A stretch of DNA of 64,000 nucleotides from G965219965 sp965219965 (GCA_965219965.1 OZ244796.1:620001-684000); one strand, 5' to 3'; shown: positions 1-9,163, counted from the first letter of the stretch. Translations and numbers: made by a program. The notes: generated by a model not told the origin, from the sequence alone.

Positions 1-118
1 GAACGAAAAACAAACCAAGCGATGCAAACAGCATAAGCACAGATAAAATAACTGCGACAAAGCGCAAGCGCATGAAATCAATATTGATATCACCAGAAAC
101 AATTTTCAAACCCCGCAT
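1..118 (-). CDS. secF: SecF, protein translocase subunit (N-terminal fragment)
   Basis: Only the first ~39 codons lie in the window; the gene runs off the left edge. The peptide begins MRGLKIVSGDINIDFM and enters a hydrophobic segment, as expected for the first membrane helix of SecF, which works with SecD to drive late steps of Sec export using the proton gradient. Two tandem ATGs exist (119-121 and 116-118). An AGGAG at 126-130 (read on the minus strand) sits 4 bases from the first and 7 from the second, so the second is preferred. That ribosome site overlaps the secD stop, so the two genes are translationally close. The call rests on position after secD plus the N-terminal sequence. Confidence 0.85.
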   Translation of the reverse strand, partial: MRGLKIVSGDINIDFMRLRFVAVILSVLMLFASLGLFFV

Positions 119-128
119 CATTTCACTC

Positions 129-1754
129 CTAAATCGGTAAATTGGTTAAACGGGGATTGCGCTTAACCCATATAGCAATCATCAAACGGGTTACAGTGAA
201 GGCCGTAAAAACGGAAGTCATAATGCCAACTCCGAGCGTCACAGCAAAGCCGCGCACTGGTCCCGAACCTAAATAAAACAGAATAAAAGCGGCAATGAGC
301 GTGGTGATATTGGCATCTAAAATCGTGCCGCCCGCACGGCTATAGCCAAGCTCAATGGCAGTGATGGGATTTTTGCCACTGCGTAATTCTTCTTGAATCC
401 GTTCAAAAATCAGCACATTGGCATCCACCGCCATGCCAATGGTCAAAACAATACCAGCAATGCCAGGCAAAGTAAGCGTGGCTTGCAAAGCCGATAACAC
501 ACCAATAATGAGCGTCATGTTCAAAATCAGCGCGATATTGGCGAACAGGCCAAAAAGCTGATAACTGATAAGGATAAAGGCAATCACCAGCACAAAACCA
601 ACAATGGAAGCCAAACTGCCCGAGGCGACTGAATCAGCTCCTAGCCCAGGCCCAACTGTGCGCTCTTCAAGAATATCAAGTGGCGCGGGTAATGCACCAG
701 CGCGAAGCAAAATGGCCAAATCATTCGCCCCCTCAGCCGAAAAATTACCCGTGATACGCCCTGAGCCGCCCAAAATGGCCGATTGAATAACGGGCGCAGA
801 AATAACTTTTTCATCTAGCACAATGGCAAAGGGCTTGCCGATATTAGCGCGGGTGACATTGCCGAATTTCTTGCCACCAACATTATCAAAGCGAAAATTA
901 ACTTCCGGGGCACCCGTATTGGGGTCAAAACCAACACTGGCATCTACTAATCTGTCGCCGCCTACCATAACGCGCTTGCGTATCAAATAAGGCACGGGCG
1001 GTTGTGTGTCAGTATAAAGCAGTTTCGCACCAGACGGGATACGTGCGCCATTCAACACATCATAGGGGCTGATGCTTTGCTCCACGAGGTGAAAGTTAAG
1101 TTTTGCCGTTTGGCCAAGCAGGCTTTTAAGCCGTTCGGGATCGTCAAGACCAGGGACTTGCACCACAATTCTTTTATTGCCTTGACGCTGAATAATCGGC
1201 TCAGTTGTGCCAAGCTCGTCAATCCGACGGCGGACAATTTCAATAGATTGCTGCACAGCTTTAACATTGCGCTGAATGATGGCCGCCTCGCTGGGCGCGA
1301 TGAAGAAACTTAAAGCATCTACTTGCTCTACAACCAAATCAGAAGCACGACCTCCATTAAATAAATTAACCGTCACAGGCTGGGAGATATTATTTAATAT
1401 CCGCCCCGCTTCTTCTTGGTCGCCCGCTTGGCGCAGGCGCACTAATATACCGCTTTTGTCTTTATACTCAGACACGGCAAGTTTACTGTAACCAATCCGG
1501 TTCTCACGCAAAGCCACGCGAATATCAGAAACCAGATTATCAAGCTGCTCGGCCTGCACAGTGTCCACATCCACTTCTAAAAGCAAATGCGCCCCGCCTT
1601 GCAAATCTAGCCCCAAATTCAAACTGCTATCGGGTAAAAAATTTGGAAAAGCGCGGCGTTGCTCTGGTGAAAAAGCATTAGGTAAGGAAAAGAGAACGCC
1701 CATAATGAGCGTTACTAATATGACAAAAATTTTAGCGTTAGAAAAATGCAGCAT
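129..1754 (-). CDS. secD: SecD, protein translocase subunit
   Basis: 541 residues. An N-terminal membrane helix (about 7-25) is followed by the LGLDLQGGAHLLLEV motif (about 47-61), a large periplasmic P1 region, and a C-terminal five-helix bundle from about residue 375. That bundle contains GMAVDANVLIFERI, the conserved helix-4 motif whose Asp takes part in proton-driven function. SecDF pulls emerging preproteins on the periplasmic side of SecYEG. It lies between yajC and secF, all on the minus strand with gaps of about 10 bases, which is the usual yajC-secD-secF operon. Length is typical of alphaproteobacterial SecD. Confidence 0.97.
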   Translation of the reverse strand: MLHFSNAKIFVILVTLIMGVLFSLPNAFSPEQRRAFPNFLPDSSLNLGLDLQGGAHLLLEVDVDTVQAEQLDNLVSDIRVALRENRIGYSKLAVSEYKDKSGILVRLRQAGDQEEAGRILNNISQPVTVNLFNGGRASDLVVEQVDALSFFIAPSEAAIIQRNVKAVQQSIEIVRRRIDELGTTEPIIQRQGNKRIVVQVPGLDDPERLKSLLGQTAKLNFHLVEQSISPYDVLNGARIPSGAKLLYTDTQPPVPYLIRKRVMVGGDRLVDASVGFDPNTGAPEVNFRFDNVGGKKFGNVTRANIGKPFAIVLDEKVISAPVIQSAILGGSGRITGNFSAEGANDLAILLRAGALPAPLDILEERTVGPGLGADSVASGSLASIVGFVLVIAFILISYQLFGLFANIALILNMTLIIGVLSALQATLTLPGIAGIVLTIGMAVDANVLIFERIQEELRSGKNPITAIELGYSRAGGTILDANITTLIAAFILFYLGSGPVRGFAVTLGVGIMTSVFTAFTVTRLMIAIWVKRNPRLTNLPI

Positions 1755-1767
1755 TTTATTTGAATCA

Positions 1768-2088
1768 TTAATCCGCTGGTTCTGTTTTTGATCTAACAGA
1801 AATAATCATACCCTTAATAATTGTGATACGGGTGTTTTCGGCGACATCTAATTGCACTTCATCGCCGTCTATTTTTGCTACTTTACCGATAATACCCCCT
1901 TGCGTGACAATCACATCGCCGCGCCGTAAGGCGGCAAGCATTTCTTGGTGTTGTTTTTGCCGTTTATTTTGCGGACGAATAACGAGAAAATAAATAATCG
2001 CAAAAACCATCACAAATGGCAATATCATATTGAGAATATCGCCACTAGCTGGTGCGGCGGTTTGAGCAAAAGCAGGTGAAATCAGCAT
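1768..2088 (-). CDS. yajC: YajC, Sec translocon accessory subunit
   Basis: 106 residues. A short N-terminal segment ending in AFAQ is followed by one strong membrane helix (about 21-39, DILNMILPFVMVFAIIYFLV). The family signature IRPQNKRQKQHQEML comes directly after it, then a basic-to-acidic cytoplasmic domain with GDVIVTQGGIIGKV. YajC associates with SecDF in the inner membrane. It is the first gene of the yajC-secD-secF run, 13 bases upstream of secD. Confidence 0.95.
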   Translation of the reverse strand: MLISPAFAQTAAPASGDILNMILPFVMVFAIIYFLVIRPQNKRQKQHQEMLAALRRGDVIVTQGGIIGKVAKIDGDEVQLDVAENTRITIIKGMIISVRSKTEPAD

Positions 2089-2148
2089 CAGAGCATCCTT
2101 GTTAAAATTTTGGTTAATATAGCCTTACAACACGGATTTGGGAAATTA

Positions 2149-3048
2149 TTAAATGAGGGTTTGTGGATTTAATGCCCGCGCCCCACGGCGAATTTCAAAA
2201 TGGATTTGCGGTTGGTCAACCCCGCCTGAACTGCCCGATTTAGCAATGACATCGCCGCGCTTGACCTCTTGCCCCGTGCGTACCAAAAATTCCCGATTAT
2301 GGGCGTAAGCCGTCACAAAGCCGTCCGCATGGCGGATAAGCATTAAATTGCCATATCCAGCTAGCTCATTGCCCGCATAAACCACCACGCCATTTTCAGC
2401 CGCTTGAACATCTGTGCCTTCGGGAACGGCAATATTTATGCCATCATTATGAACGCCATTACCTTTACTGCCATAGGTGGAAATAATCCGCCCTTTGACC
2501 GGCACAATAAACCGCCCCTTGCGGGCAGGCGCAGAATCCAACACGCTTTTTTGCTGGTTGTTGCGTGGGGTGATTTGCGTCGTTTTGCCCGCCGTTGAAA
2601 GCGATAATTCCTGCCCAATGCGTAAATGATAAGGCGCAGCTAGCTTATTTTGCCGTGCCAATGAATTAACATCCACACCATATTTGCGCGAAATAGCATA
2701 AAGCGTATCCCCGCGCCGCACTTTGTAAATTTGCCGTTGCGGTAAAATAAGCTCCTGCCCCGCCACTAAAGCATAAGGCGGGCGAGCATTATTGGCTTCA
2801 ATTAAATCACGTGTAGAAAATCCATATTTTTGCGCTAAGGCATAATACGTATCACCCGATTGCACAGTAATACGCCCCGCACTGCTAGATGGATTAAAAA
2901 CCTTGCCCCAAAACCGTGCGCCTGGAAAGCGATTTTTTTCACTATCAAACCAACGGTCGGTTTGCACTGGCCCGCACGCTGTCAAGCCAATGGCGAGGGT
3001 CAGCACAAGCGGCCATGTATTTTTATTTCTGCTCATATTCTTGGTCAT
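2149..3048 (-). CDS. NlpD/LytM-like lipoprotein: two LysM and a degenerate M23 domain
   Basis: 299 residues. A lipoprotein signal ends LAIGLTAC. Two LysM repeats follow (about 61-103 and 108-150), which bind peptidoglycan, and the C-terminus is an M23/LytM domain. The first metal motif looks preserved (GVHNDGINI). Where active enzymes have GxHLHFE near the end, this one has PQIHFEIRRG, so the first His of the HxH pair is missing. A substitution of this kind is typical of NlpD/EnvC-type proteins that activate amidases instead of cutting peptidoglycan themselves. Expected to be anchored in the outer membrane, acting in cell separation. It lies 9 bases after the pcm-like gene; Met5 is an alternative start. 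Confidence 0.85.
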   Translation of the reverse strand: MTKNMSRNKNTWPLVLTLAIGLTACGPVQTDRWFDSEKNRFPGARFWGKVFNPSSSAGRITVQSGDTYYALAQKYGFSTRDLIEANNARPPYALVAGQELILPQRQIYKVRRGDTLYAISRKYGVDVNSLARQNKLAAPYHLRIGQELSLSTAGKTTQITPRNNQQKSVLDSAPARKGRFIVPVKGRIISTYGSKGNGVHNDGINIAVPEGTDVQAAENGVVVYAGNELAGYGNLMLIRHADGFVTAYAHNREFLVRTGQEVKRGDVIAKSGSSGGVDQPQIHFEIRRGARALNPQTLI

Positions 3049-3057
3049 CGTCTCGGC

Positions 3058-3705
3058 TCAAAAAGAATCAGGCTGAATCATTTCCTTAAATCTAACCCCA
3101 ATCAAGTCCTGCCTGTCAAAACCTTGTTGCTTTCTGGTGATTTTTAATAGGGTCTGGCGGCTAAGACCTGTTTTGGGATTTTCGCCCTTTATAAGCGGAA
3201 ATAGCAAGCAACCGCCTATTTTAAGCTGGGCGGTTAAATCGGACGGAATTTGCGCCAAAGCGGCATTAACCACAATGCAATCAAAAGGTGCTTGCCCCTT
3301 CCAGCCCTGCGCACCATCGCCTGCCATGCAGGTCACATTGGTGATTTCCAGCTTGCGTAAGCGTTTTTCCGCCGCCCGTAGCAGGCTTCTGTGCCATTCC
3401 AGTGAATAGACGCGGCGGCATAATTGCGCCATAAGTGCGGCCTGATAGCCCGTTCCTGTGCCAATTTCTAAAGCCTTGTGATGGGTTTCCAGCGCGGCTT
3501 GCACCAAAATAAAGCCAATTAGCCCAGGTGGCATGAGAATTTGCTGTTGGTCAATTTCAATCGCTTCATCTTGCACGGCTTTATGCTTTTGGCTGGTGGG
3601 CAGAAATTCGGCACGCGGCACGGCATTAAAGGCTTCCAGCAGACGTTTATCGGTTGCGCCCGCCTTGCGGAGCAAAAGACCAAGCTGGGCGCCCGCCTCA
3701 TCCAT
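3058..3705 (-). CDS. pcm: Pcm-family protein-L-isoaspartate O-methyltransferase
   Basis: 215 residues. The class I SAM-binding fold is visible: motif I ALEIGTGTGYQAALMAQL (about 77-94), then YSLEWHRSLL and FDCIVVNAAL. The family repairs L-isoaspartyl residues in damaged proteins. The loop that usually reads GQTISQP is replaced by QQILMPP, so the substrate pocket has diverged and true repair activity is less certain than the fold. It lies between serS and the NlpD-like gene; the stop of serS is only 3 bases from this start. In many alphaproteobacteria surE sits between serS and pcm; it is absent here. Confidence 0.85.
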   Translation of the reverse strand: MDEAGAQLGLLLRKAGATDKRLLEAFNAVPRAEFLPTSQKHKAVQDEAIEIDQQQILMPPGLIGFILVQAALETHHKALEIGTGTGYQAALMAQLCRRVYSLEWHRSLLRAAEKRLRKLEITNVTCMAGDGAQGWKGQAPFDCIVVNAALAQIPSDLTAQLKIGGCLLFPLIKGENPKTGLSRQTLLKITRKQQGFDRQDLIGVRFKEMIQPDSF

Positions 3706-3708
3706 GGC

Positions 3709-5022
3709 TCAGCTCTTATGCGGCTCTATATGGGTCGCACCGCCCATATAGGGCTGTAAAACATCTGGAATTGCCACGCGCCCATCGGGCTGAAGATTAT
3801 TTTCCAGCACCGCAATAAGTGTGCGCCCCACTGCAAGACCTGAGCCGTTTAAGGTGTGGACAAAATGGGTTTTTTTATCATCGGGCAAACGATAACGCGC
3901 CCGCATGCGCCGCGCCTGAAAATCACCGCATAGTGAACAACTAGAAATTTCGCGGTAAGTATTCTGCCCGGGCAACCAAACTTCAATGTCATAGGTTTTT
4001 TGGGCGGCAAAACCCATATCACCCGTAGATAAAAGCATAACGCGATAAGGCAGGTTGAGTTTTTGCAAAACCGTTTCAGCGCATTGCGTCATGCGCTCCA
4101 ATTCTGCCGCACTTTCTTCGGCCATGACAATGGACACAAGCTCTACTTTAGAAAATTGGTGCTGGCGTATCATGCCACGCGTATCACGGCCAGCCGAACC
4201 TGCTTCTGAACGAAAGCACGGCGTAAAAGCGGTAAAACGCAAAGGTAAATTTTCTGCCGCAAGAATTTGCTCACGGACAAGATTGGTCAATGGCACTTCT
4301 GCCGTTGGGATAAGCCATAGGCCGTCTTTATTATCTTTAGTACGAAATAAATCTTCTTTAATACCAAATAAATCTTCTTTGAATTTAGGTAGCTGTCCCG
4401 TGCCATAAACGGCTTCATTGCGGACAAGCGTAGGCGGTGAAATTTCCCGATAGCCAAATTCTTGTGTATGCAAATCCAACATGAAATTGCCAAGCGCACG
4501 CTCCAGCCGTGCCAACTGGCCTTGCAAAACCACAAAACGCGCACCAGATAGCTTAGCAGCAATTTCAAAATCCATCAGACCAAGCGCTTCGCCAATATCA
4601 AAATGTTGCTTGGCATCTGGCTTGGCGACCACCTCTCCCCATTGACGCAGTTCAACATTAGCCGTTTCACCTTCGCCAACTGGCACATCATCTAAGGGCA
4701 AATTGGGAATTAGATTCATAGCCTCTATAAATTCATCATTAGCTTTCCTTTCCTCCCCCTTCAATTCTAAAAGTTCCTTGGGGTATTCAGCCGCATCAAT
4801 TTTCAACTTTGTGGCCTTGCTGGTATCACCCTCAGCAACAGCTTGACCGATTTTTTTGGACACTTCATTGCGGCGCGTTTGTAAATCTTGCACTTCTGCA
4901 ACCAGCGCACGACGTTTTTCATCTAGCATAAGCAGATTTTCTGCCACTGGCTCATGGCCTCTTTTGGCCAGTGCCCTGTCCACGGCTTTAGCGTTTTCAC
5001 GAATGTAATTTATGTCCAGCAT
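3709..5022 (-). CDS. serS: Seryl-tRNA synthetase
   Basis: 437 residues, normal for the bacterial enzyme, which charges tRNA-Ser (and tRNA-Sec where present) with serine. The N-terminal half holds the long coiled-coil arm that grips the tRNA long variable arm (about 30-105, rich in Lys, Glu and Ala). The class II core follows, with motif 2 around FRSEAGSAGRDTRGMIRQHQF and motif 3 around GSGLAVGRTLIAVLEN. The neighbouring order serS-tatC-tatB-tatA is common in alphaproteobacteria, and the tatC stop lies only 3 bases upstream of the serS start. Confidence 0.98.
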   Translation of the reverse strand: MLDINYIRENAKAVDRALAKRGHEPVAENLLMLDEKRRALVAEVQDLQTRRNEVSKKIGQAVAEGDTSKATKLKIDAAEYPKELLELKGEERKANDEFIEAMNLIPNLPLDDVPVGEGETANVELRQWGEVVAKPDAKQHFDIGEALGLMDFEIAAKLSGARFVVLQGQLARLERALGNFMLDLHTQEFGYREISPPTLVRNEAVYGTGQLPKFKEDLFGIKEDLFRTKDNKDGLWLIPTAEVPLTNLVREQILAAENLPLRFTAFTPCFRSEAGSAGRDTRGMIRQHQFSKVELVSIVMAEESAAELERMTQCAETVLQKLNLPYRVMLLSTGDMGFAAQKTYDIEVWLPGQNTYREISSCSLCGDFQARRMRARYRLPDDKKTHFVHTLNGSGLAVGRTLIAVLENNLQPDGRVAIPDVLQPYMGGATHIEPHKS

Positions 5023-5025
5023 ATT

Positions 5026-5817
5026 TTATCCACCCTCACGCTTTTTTTCTATCATGGCAACGGCAATGATGGAAAGCTCATAAAGCAAGAGGGTCGGCAC
5101 ACCAAGCCCTATCTGGCTGATAATATCTGGCGGAGTGAGAAAAGCCGCCACAGCAAAAGTAATCACAATGGCATAACGCCGCCTTTGACGTAGCCAATCG
5201 GCAGAAACCAAACCCGCATGACCCAAAAGGGTTAAAATAACTGGCAGTTGAAAACACAAGCCAAAAGCCAGCATGAGTGTCATAACAAAGCCAAGATATT
5301 CACTGACCCGATTCATCATCACAATATCGGTGCCAGCACCCGTTTGCTCCATGCCAATGAAAAAGTCCATAGCCAGAGGCATAATCAGGTAGAAAACAAA
5401 CGCCGCGCCTAAAGCAAATAAAATCGGCGAAGCGATAAGATAAGGCAGAAAGGCTTTTCTTTCGTCACGATACAGGCCAGGAGCGACGAAACGGTAAAGC
5501 TGAGTGGCGATATAGGGAAAGCTGATAAACAAACCTGCAAAAAGGGATAATTTAAGCTGGGTGAATAAAAACTCATGCGGGGCGGTAAAAATCATTTGCA
5601 ACCCGTCCATTGCGCCCGTTGGATTCGTTTCTTTGGCCGCCTGTTCATAGGGAAAAAGCAAAAAGGCGAAAATGTCGCCGGCAAAGCCAAAGCACAACAG
5701 AAAGCCAAGAATGAGCGCAGCCAGACTTTTAAGCATCCGCCCCCGCAATTCGGTGAGATGGTCAAGCATGGTGCCTTCCCCATCGCGCAAATCGGCTTCA
5801 TCCCTTTGGCGCATCAT
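5026..5817 (-). CDS. tatC: TatC, twin-arginine translocase receptor subunit
   Basis: 263 residues with six predicted membrane helices. The N-terminal family signature is present (MLDHLTELRGRMLKSL, near residues 17-32). TatC with TatB forms the receptor that binds twin-arginine signal peptides of folded proteins. At least one likely client is in this window: the TRAP binding protein at 41321-42406 has an NRRKIM motif. The gene follows tatB with a 2-base gap and precedes serS, so tatA-tatB-tatC-serS probably share a transcript. Confidence 0.97.
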   Translation of the reverse strand: MMRQRDEADLRDGEGTMLDHLTELRGRMLKSLAALILGFLLCFGFAGDIFAFLLFPYEQAAKETNPTGAMDGLQMIFTAPHEFLFTQLKLSLFAGLFISFPYIATQLYRFVAPGLYRDERKAFLPYLIASPILFALGAAFVFYLIMPLAMDFFIGMEQTGAGTDIVMMNRVSEYLGFVMTLMLAFGLCFQLPVILTLLGHAGLVSADWLRQRRRYAIVITFAVAAFLTPPDIISQIGLGVPTLLLYELSIIAVAMIEKKREGG

Positions 5818-5819
5818 GT

Positions 5820-6083
5820 TTAGGTTTTTTTATCTTTTACGGAAGTGGGTGGCGTGACGGATTCGGTATCGTCAAATAAATCACTGGAATCATCCAGTTT
5901 TTTAAGCGCAGCCATTTCATCATCCAGTACATTCAACCCTTGTCGGAAACGGCTGGCCATTTGCTTGCTATAGGCCGAAAACCGCCCAACTTGCCGCAAT
6001 AATGACGGGATTTCCCGCGGCCCAAGCACCAGCAAGACAATAATCGCAAGAAATAAGAGTTCCGACCAGCCAATATCTAACAT
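5820..6083 (-). CDS. tatB: TatB, twin-arginine translocase subunit
   Basis: 87 residues. The N-terminus MLDIGWSELLFLAIIVLLVLGPREIPSLLRQVG is the classic TatB helix, with the Glu at position 8 and the GP hinge before the amphipathic helix. A charged C-terminal tail follows. It pairs with TatC as receptor for twin-arginine substrates. Shorter than the E. coli protein (171 residues), but within the range seen in alphaproteobacteria. It is placed between tatA and tatC. Confidence 0.95.
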   Translation of the reverse strand: MLDIGWSELLFLAIIVLLVLGPREIPSLLRQVGRFSAYSKQMASRFRQGLNVLDDEMAALKKLDDSSDLFDDTESVTPPTSVKDKKT

Positions 6084-6127
6084 AAATTCCGCCGTTTTCT
6101 TTTAATCAGATGATTAAGAAAATCATT

Positions 6128-6340
6128 CTAATCATCTGATTTTTTGTCCTTTTCAGATACATCAATTACATCTGAATCGGCGTCATTCAGGCTATCTTGT
6201 CCCTCTTTCAAGCCAGCCCGAAAGCTGTGAATACCCTTGGCCACTTCACTCATCAAAGATGAGATGCGTCCACGGCCAAACAGCAAAACGAGCAACACAA
6301 TAACCAGAATAATTTGCCAAGCACTAATTCCCATTATCAA
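6128..6340 (-). CDS. tatA: TatA, twin-arginine translocase pore subunit
   Basis: 70 residues: a single membrane helix (ISAWQIILVIVLLVLLFGRGRI), the FGRGRI hinge typical of TatA, an amphipathic helix, and a very acidic tail ending in KDKKSDD. TatA oligomers form the conduit for folded proteins. The start may be Met1 or Met3 (MIMGIS). First gene of tatABC; the 85 bases upstream, between it and scpB, could hold a promoter but no clear -35/-10 pair was seen. Confidence 0.95.
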   Translation of the reverse strand: MIMGISAWQIILVIVLLVLLFGRGRISSLMSEVAKGIHSFRAGLKEGQDSLNDADSDVIDVSEKDKKSDD

Positions 6341-6425
6341 CCCTTTCCTTAAATTTAGCCCAATCTACCCCATTTAGCGGGCGGAAACATCAAAAAACAA
6401 CCGCCTTTTGCCCGATTTAATGTAC

Positions 6426-7244
6426 TCATTCAGTGTTTTGCTGTGAGGCATCATCATCGGGCAGAAACATTTCTAGCGGATCATCTTCGCCTAAATCGCC
6501 CTCTTCTAGTGCGTCTTCGGTCGGGTCTTCATCGGGGTTCGGCTCTGGCACGGAAAAACCTGGCGGCAAGCGGTCATCTAACAAGCCTGCGGCTTTTAAT
6601 TCATCTAGTCCGGGCAAGTCTTTCAGGCTTTCAAGGCTGAAATGCGACAAAAAATAATCCGTTGTACCGTAAGTTACTGGCCGCCCAGGCGCACGGCGAC
6701 GACCACGAATTTTTATCCATTGCGTTTCTAGCAAAACATCTACCGTACCTTTAGACACGCTCACGCCGCGAATATCTTCAATTTCTGCACGCGTCACGGG
6801 CTGGTGATAAGCAATAATGGCCAAAGTTTCCAAAGCCGCCCGCGATAAACGCCGCCGTGCCGTTATATCTTTTTGCAAAGCATGGGATAAATCTGGTGCA
6901 GTGCGGAACGCATATTTTTTATCAATACGGGTGAGATGCACACCACGCTTTTCATAATCTTGCATGACCATATCCAGCAAAGCTTCAACGGGCAGACCAT
7001 CAGGCAAACGCTCAGCAATGGTTTTAATATCCAATGGCTCAACCGCCGCAAAAAGCACCGCTTCAATAATACGTAAAAATTCAATCCGCTTTTCTACGGA
7101 TATATCGTCCAAGCCAATAATGGGCGTGGTTTCTTCTTCTGCTGTGTTTTCTTCTGGACTTTCCTCTGGGCTTTCTTGCGAACTGGCATCGGGTGCTGTG
7201 ACTAGATTTTCAGCCTCTATTTCAGTTTCTGTGTCAGGCATCAT
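6426..7244 (-). CDS. scpB: ScpB, segregation and condensation protein B
   Basis: 272 residues. The central winged-helix pair of ScpB is visible (about 50-215), including the ALETLAIIAYHQPVTRAEIEDIRGV signature. Long acidic, low-complexity tails flank it at both ends (the first ~45 residues are rich in Glu and Thr, the last ~50 in Asp, Glu and Pro). ScpB bridges the ScpA kleisin and SMC in the chromosome-organising condensin complex. Its start overlaps the scpA stop by 4 bases (ATGA), showing translational coupling. Confidence 0.93.
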   Translation of the reverse strand: MMPDTETEIEAENLVTAPDASSQESPEESPEENTAEEETTPIIGLDDISVEKRIEFLRIIEAVLFAAVEPLDIKTIAERLPDGLPVEALLDMVMQDYEKRGVHLTRIDKKYAFRTAPDLSHALQKDITARRRLSRAALETLAIIAYHQPVTRAEIEDIRGVSVSKGTVDVLLETQWIKIRGRRRAPGRPVTYGTTDYFLSHFSLESLKDLPGLDELKAAGLLDDRLPPGFSVPEPNPDEDPTEDALEEGDLGEDDPLEMFLPDDDASQQNTE

Positions 7245-8101
7245 AGTGAGCTATCCCCTGCTGAGACTATATCTCTGACTTCTTTGAGCTTTGCGCGGCG
7301 CACCATAATCGGGCCGAAAGTTTTATCTTGCTGAATTTCCATCCGCCCATCACGCACAAATTCAAGCACCGCGCCTAACATGCTGGCCGCCATGGTACGG
7401 CGTCTTTTTGCATCTTTGACTTCGGCCAGCACCAATGCGTCAAACCTATCCCAATCGACCATTCTGCCAAGCAAACGCTCCAGCCGCATACGAGCTTTTT
7501 CAATAGACACAATCGGCAATTCTGGTGGCCGCCATTCAGAATAATAATTGCGTAAACGCTGGCTGGAATAATTTGCCAAAAGTTCAAACAGGCTGGCATC
7601 ATATTGGCTATGGCGTTTAATACGTATGCCTTCAGGCATACCACGCGCAAAAATATCACGACCAAGTTGATTGCGCTCCATTAATTGCGTTACGGCATTA
7701 CGCATGGCTTCAAGCCGTTGTAATTGGAAAAGTAAACGTGCCGCTTGTTCTTCGGCAGTGATTTCATTTTCATCTTCTGGCGGCGGCAAAAGCAAACGAG
7801 ATTTCAGATAAGCCAACCAGCTAGCCATAACCAAATAATCAGCCGCCACTTCAATTTGCATATTTTGAGCTTGGCGAATAAATTCCAAATATTGCTCGGC
7901 CAGTTGCAAAATGGAAATTTGCTTCAAGTCCACTTTCTGCACCCGCGCCAATGCGAGCAATACATCAAGTGGGCCTTCATAGCCTTCTAAATCCACCTTC
8001 ATGCCACCATGGCGCGGGGTGTCAATATAGCCTGGCCCAGCCACCACATCAGGGGTTTCGGGCGTGCTAGAAAAGGCAGAATCATTTCCGTTTTGCGTCA
8101 T
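7241..8101 (-). CDS. scpA: ScpA, condensin kleisin subunit
   Basis: 286 residues. The signature YEGPLDVLLALARVQKVDL (about 40-58) and the AAEYLVMASWLAYLKSRLLLP-type helix mark the ScpA kleisin, which links the SMC heads. The C-terminal winged helix ends with KLKEVRDIVSAG. Encoded between nagZ and scpB; the nagZ stop is 6 bases upstream of this start. The order nagZ-scpA-scpB is conserved in alphaproteobacteria. Confidence 0.95.
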   Translation of the reverse strand: MTQNGNDSAFSSTPETPDVVAGPGYIDTPRHGGMKVDLEGYEGPLDVLLALARVQKVDLKQISILQLAEQYLEFIRQAQNMQIEVAADYLVMASWLAYLKSRLLLPPPEDENEITAEEQAARLLFQLQRLEAMRNAVTQLMERNQLGRDIFARGMPEGIRIKRHSQYDASLFELLANYSSQRLRNYYSEWRPPELPIVSIEKARMRLERLLGRMVDWDRFDALVLAEVKDAKRRRTMAASMLGAVLEFVRDGRMEIQQDKTFGPIMVRRAKLKEVRDIVSAGDSSL

Positions 8102-8107
8102 AAAGCC

Positions 8108-9163
8108 TTATACCCCGTCCGTGCCATTAGGAAAATGCCCGCAAAGCAATTCTTCCCAAACTTTTTGTGCATTTTCAACCGCCATGCGGGGCGGATTTTG
8201 CAACATTTCCTCTATTTTTTGCGCCCTTTTGAGCGATTGACCCGCTAATTTGGGCAAAACCGTCGCTAAAGCCTGCATTTGCGCCATATCCCCATCGCAA
8301 TGCAAAATAAGGTCACATCCAGCGGCCAATGAAGCCAAAGCCCGCTGTGGCAATGCGCCAGATAGTGCCTGCATAGAAATATCATCGCCCATGAGCAAGC
8401 CGTCAAAGCCAATATGCCGACGGATAATTTGGCTGATAATCACCGCTGATTGAGTGACGGGATTATCCGCATCTAGGCTCGTGAATTGCACATGGGCGGT
8501 CATGCCCATGGGTAAATCATGACAGGCTTTGAACGGCGCAAAATCCGTAGCAGCCAGTGCCGCTTCTGGCGTATCCACTTGTGGCAAAGCCTTATGGCTA
8601 TCCACTGTTCCGCGCCCATGGCCAGGCATGTGTTTCATCACGGGCAAAACCCCCGCCTGTATTAGCCCATCAGCCATAGCCCGCCCCAGCGCGGCAACAG
8701 TTTCGGGGTCGCTGGCATAGGCACGGTCGCCGATAATATCAGCCGTTTCCGCCCGCGCCACATCAAGGCATGGTAGGCAATTAATGCTAATGCCCAAAGC
8801 ATCTAGCTCTTGACCCAACAAATAGCCGCCCAGCTTTGCCGCGGTCAGGGCTTTTTCTTTATCTGTGTCGTAAATTTGTCCATAAAGTGCTGCGGACGGA
8901 TGCAAACGCGCATGGGGTGGGCGCAAACGCGCCACACTGCCGCCCTCTTGGTCAATTAAAATGGGCAGATGCTTGCGGCGGGTGATTTGCTTAAGCTGAT
9001 TGGTTAAGCCTAAAAGCTGTGCGCGGTTTTCAACATTACGGGCAAATAAAATCACGCCCCATGGTTGCGCGTGCTGGAAAAAATCAACTTCTTCTGCTGT
9101 GAGGACTGTGCCAGACAACCCATAAATAGCAGCTTGGCAATTTTCAAGCGATACGTTGGCCAT
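8108..9163 (-). CDS. nagZ: Beta-N-acetylhexosaminidase (NagZ, GH3)
   Basis: 351 residues, glycoside hydrolase family 3. The NagZ motif KHMPGHGRGTVDSHKALP, carrying the mobile catalytic His loop, is present, as is MGDDISMQAL with the nucleophile Asp. The enzyme removes GlcNAc from 1,6-anhydroMurNAc-peptides in cytoplasmic cell-wall recycling. The start ATG overlaps the end of the upstream SPOR gene by one base. No ampC-type beta-lactamase gene is in the window, so any link to resistance cannot be judged. Confidence 0.95.
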   Translation of the reverse strand: MANVSLENCQAAIYGLSGTVLTAEEVDFFQHAQPWGVILFARNVENRAQLLGLTNQLKQITRRKHLPILIDQEGGSVARLRPPHARLHPSAALYGQIYDTDKEKALTAAKLGGYLLGQELDALGISINCLPCLDVARAETADIIGDRAYASDPETVAALGRAMADGLIQAGVLPVMKHMPGHGRGTVDSHKALPQVDTPEAALAATDFAPFKACHDLPMGMTAHVQFTSLDADNPVTQSAVIISQIIRRHIGFDGLLMGDDISMQALSGALPQRALASLAAGCDLILHCDGDMAQMQALATVLPKLAGQSLKRAQKIEEMLQNPPRMAVENAQKVWEELLCGHFPNGTDGV

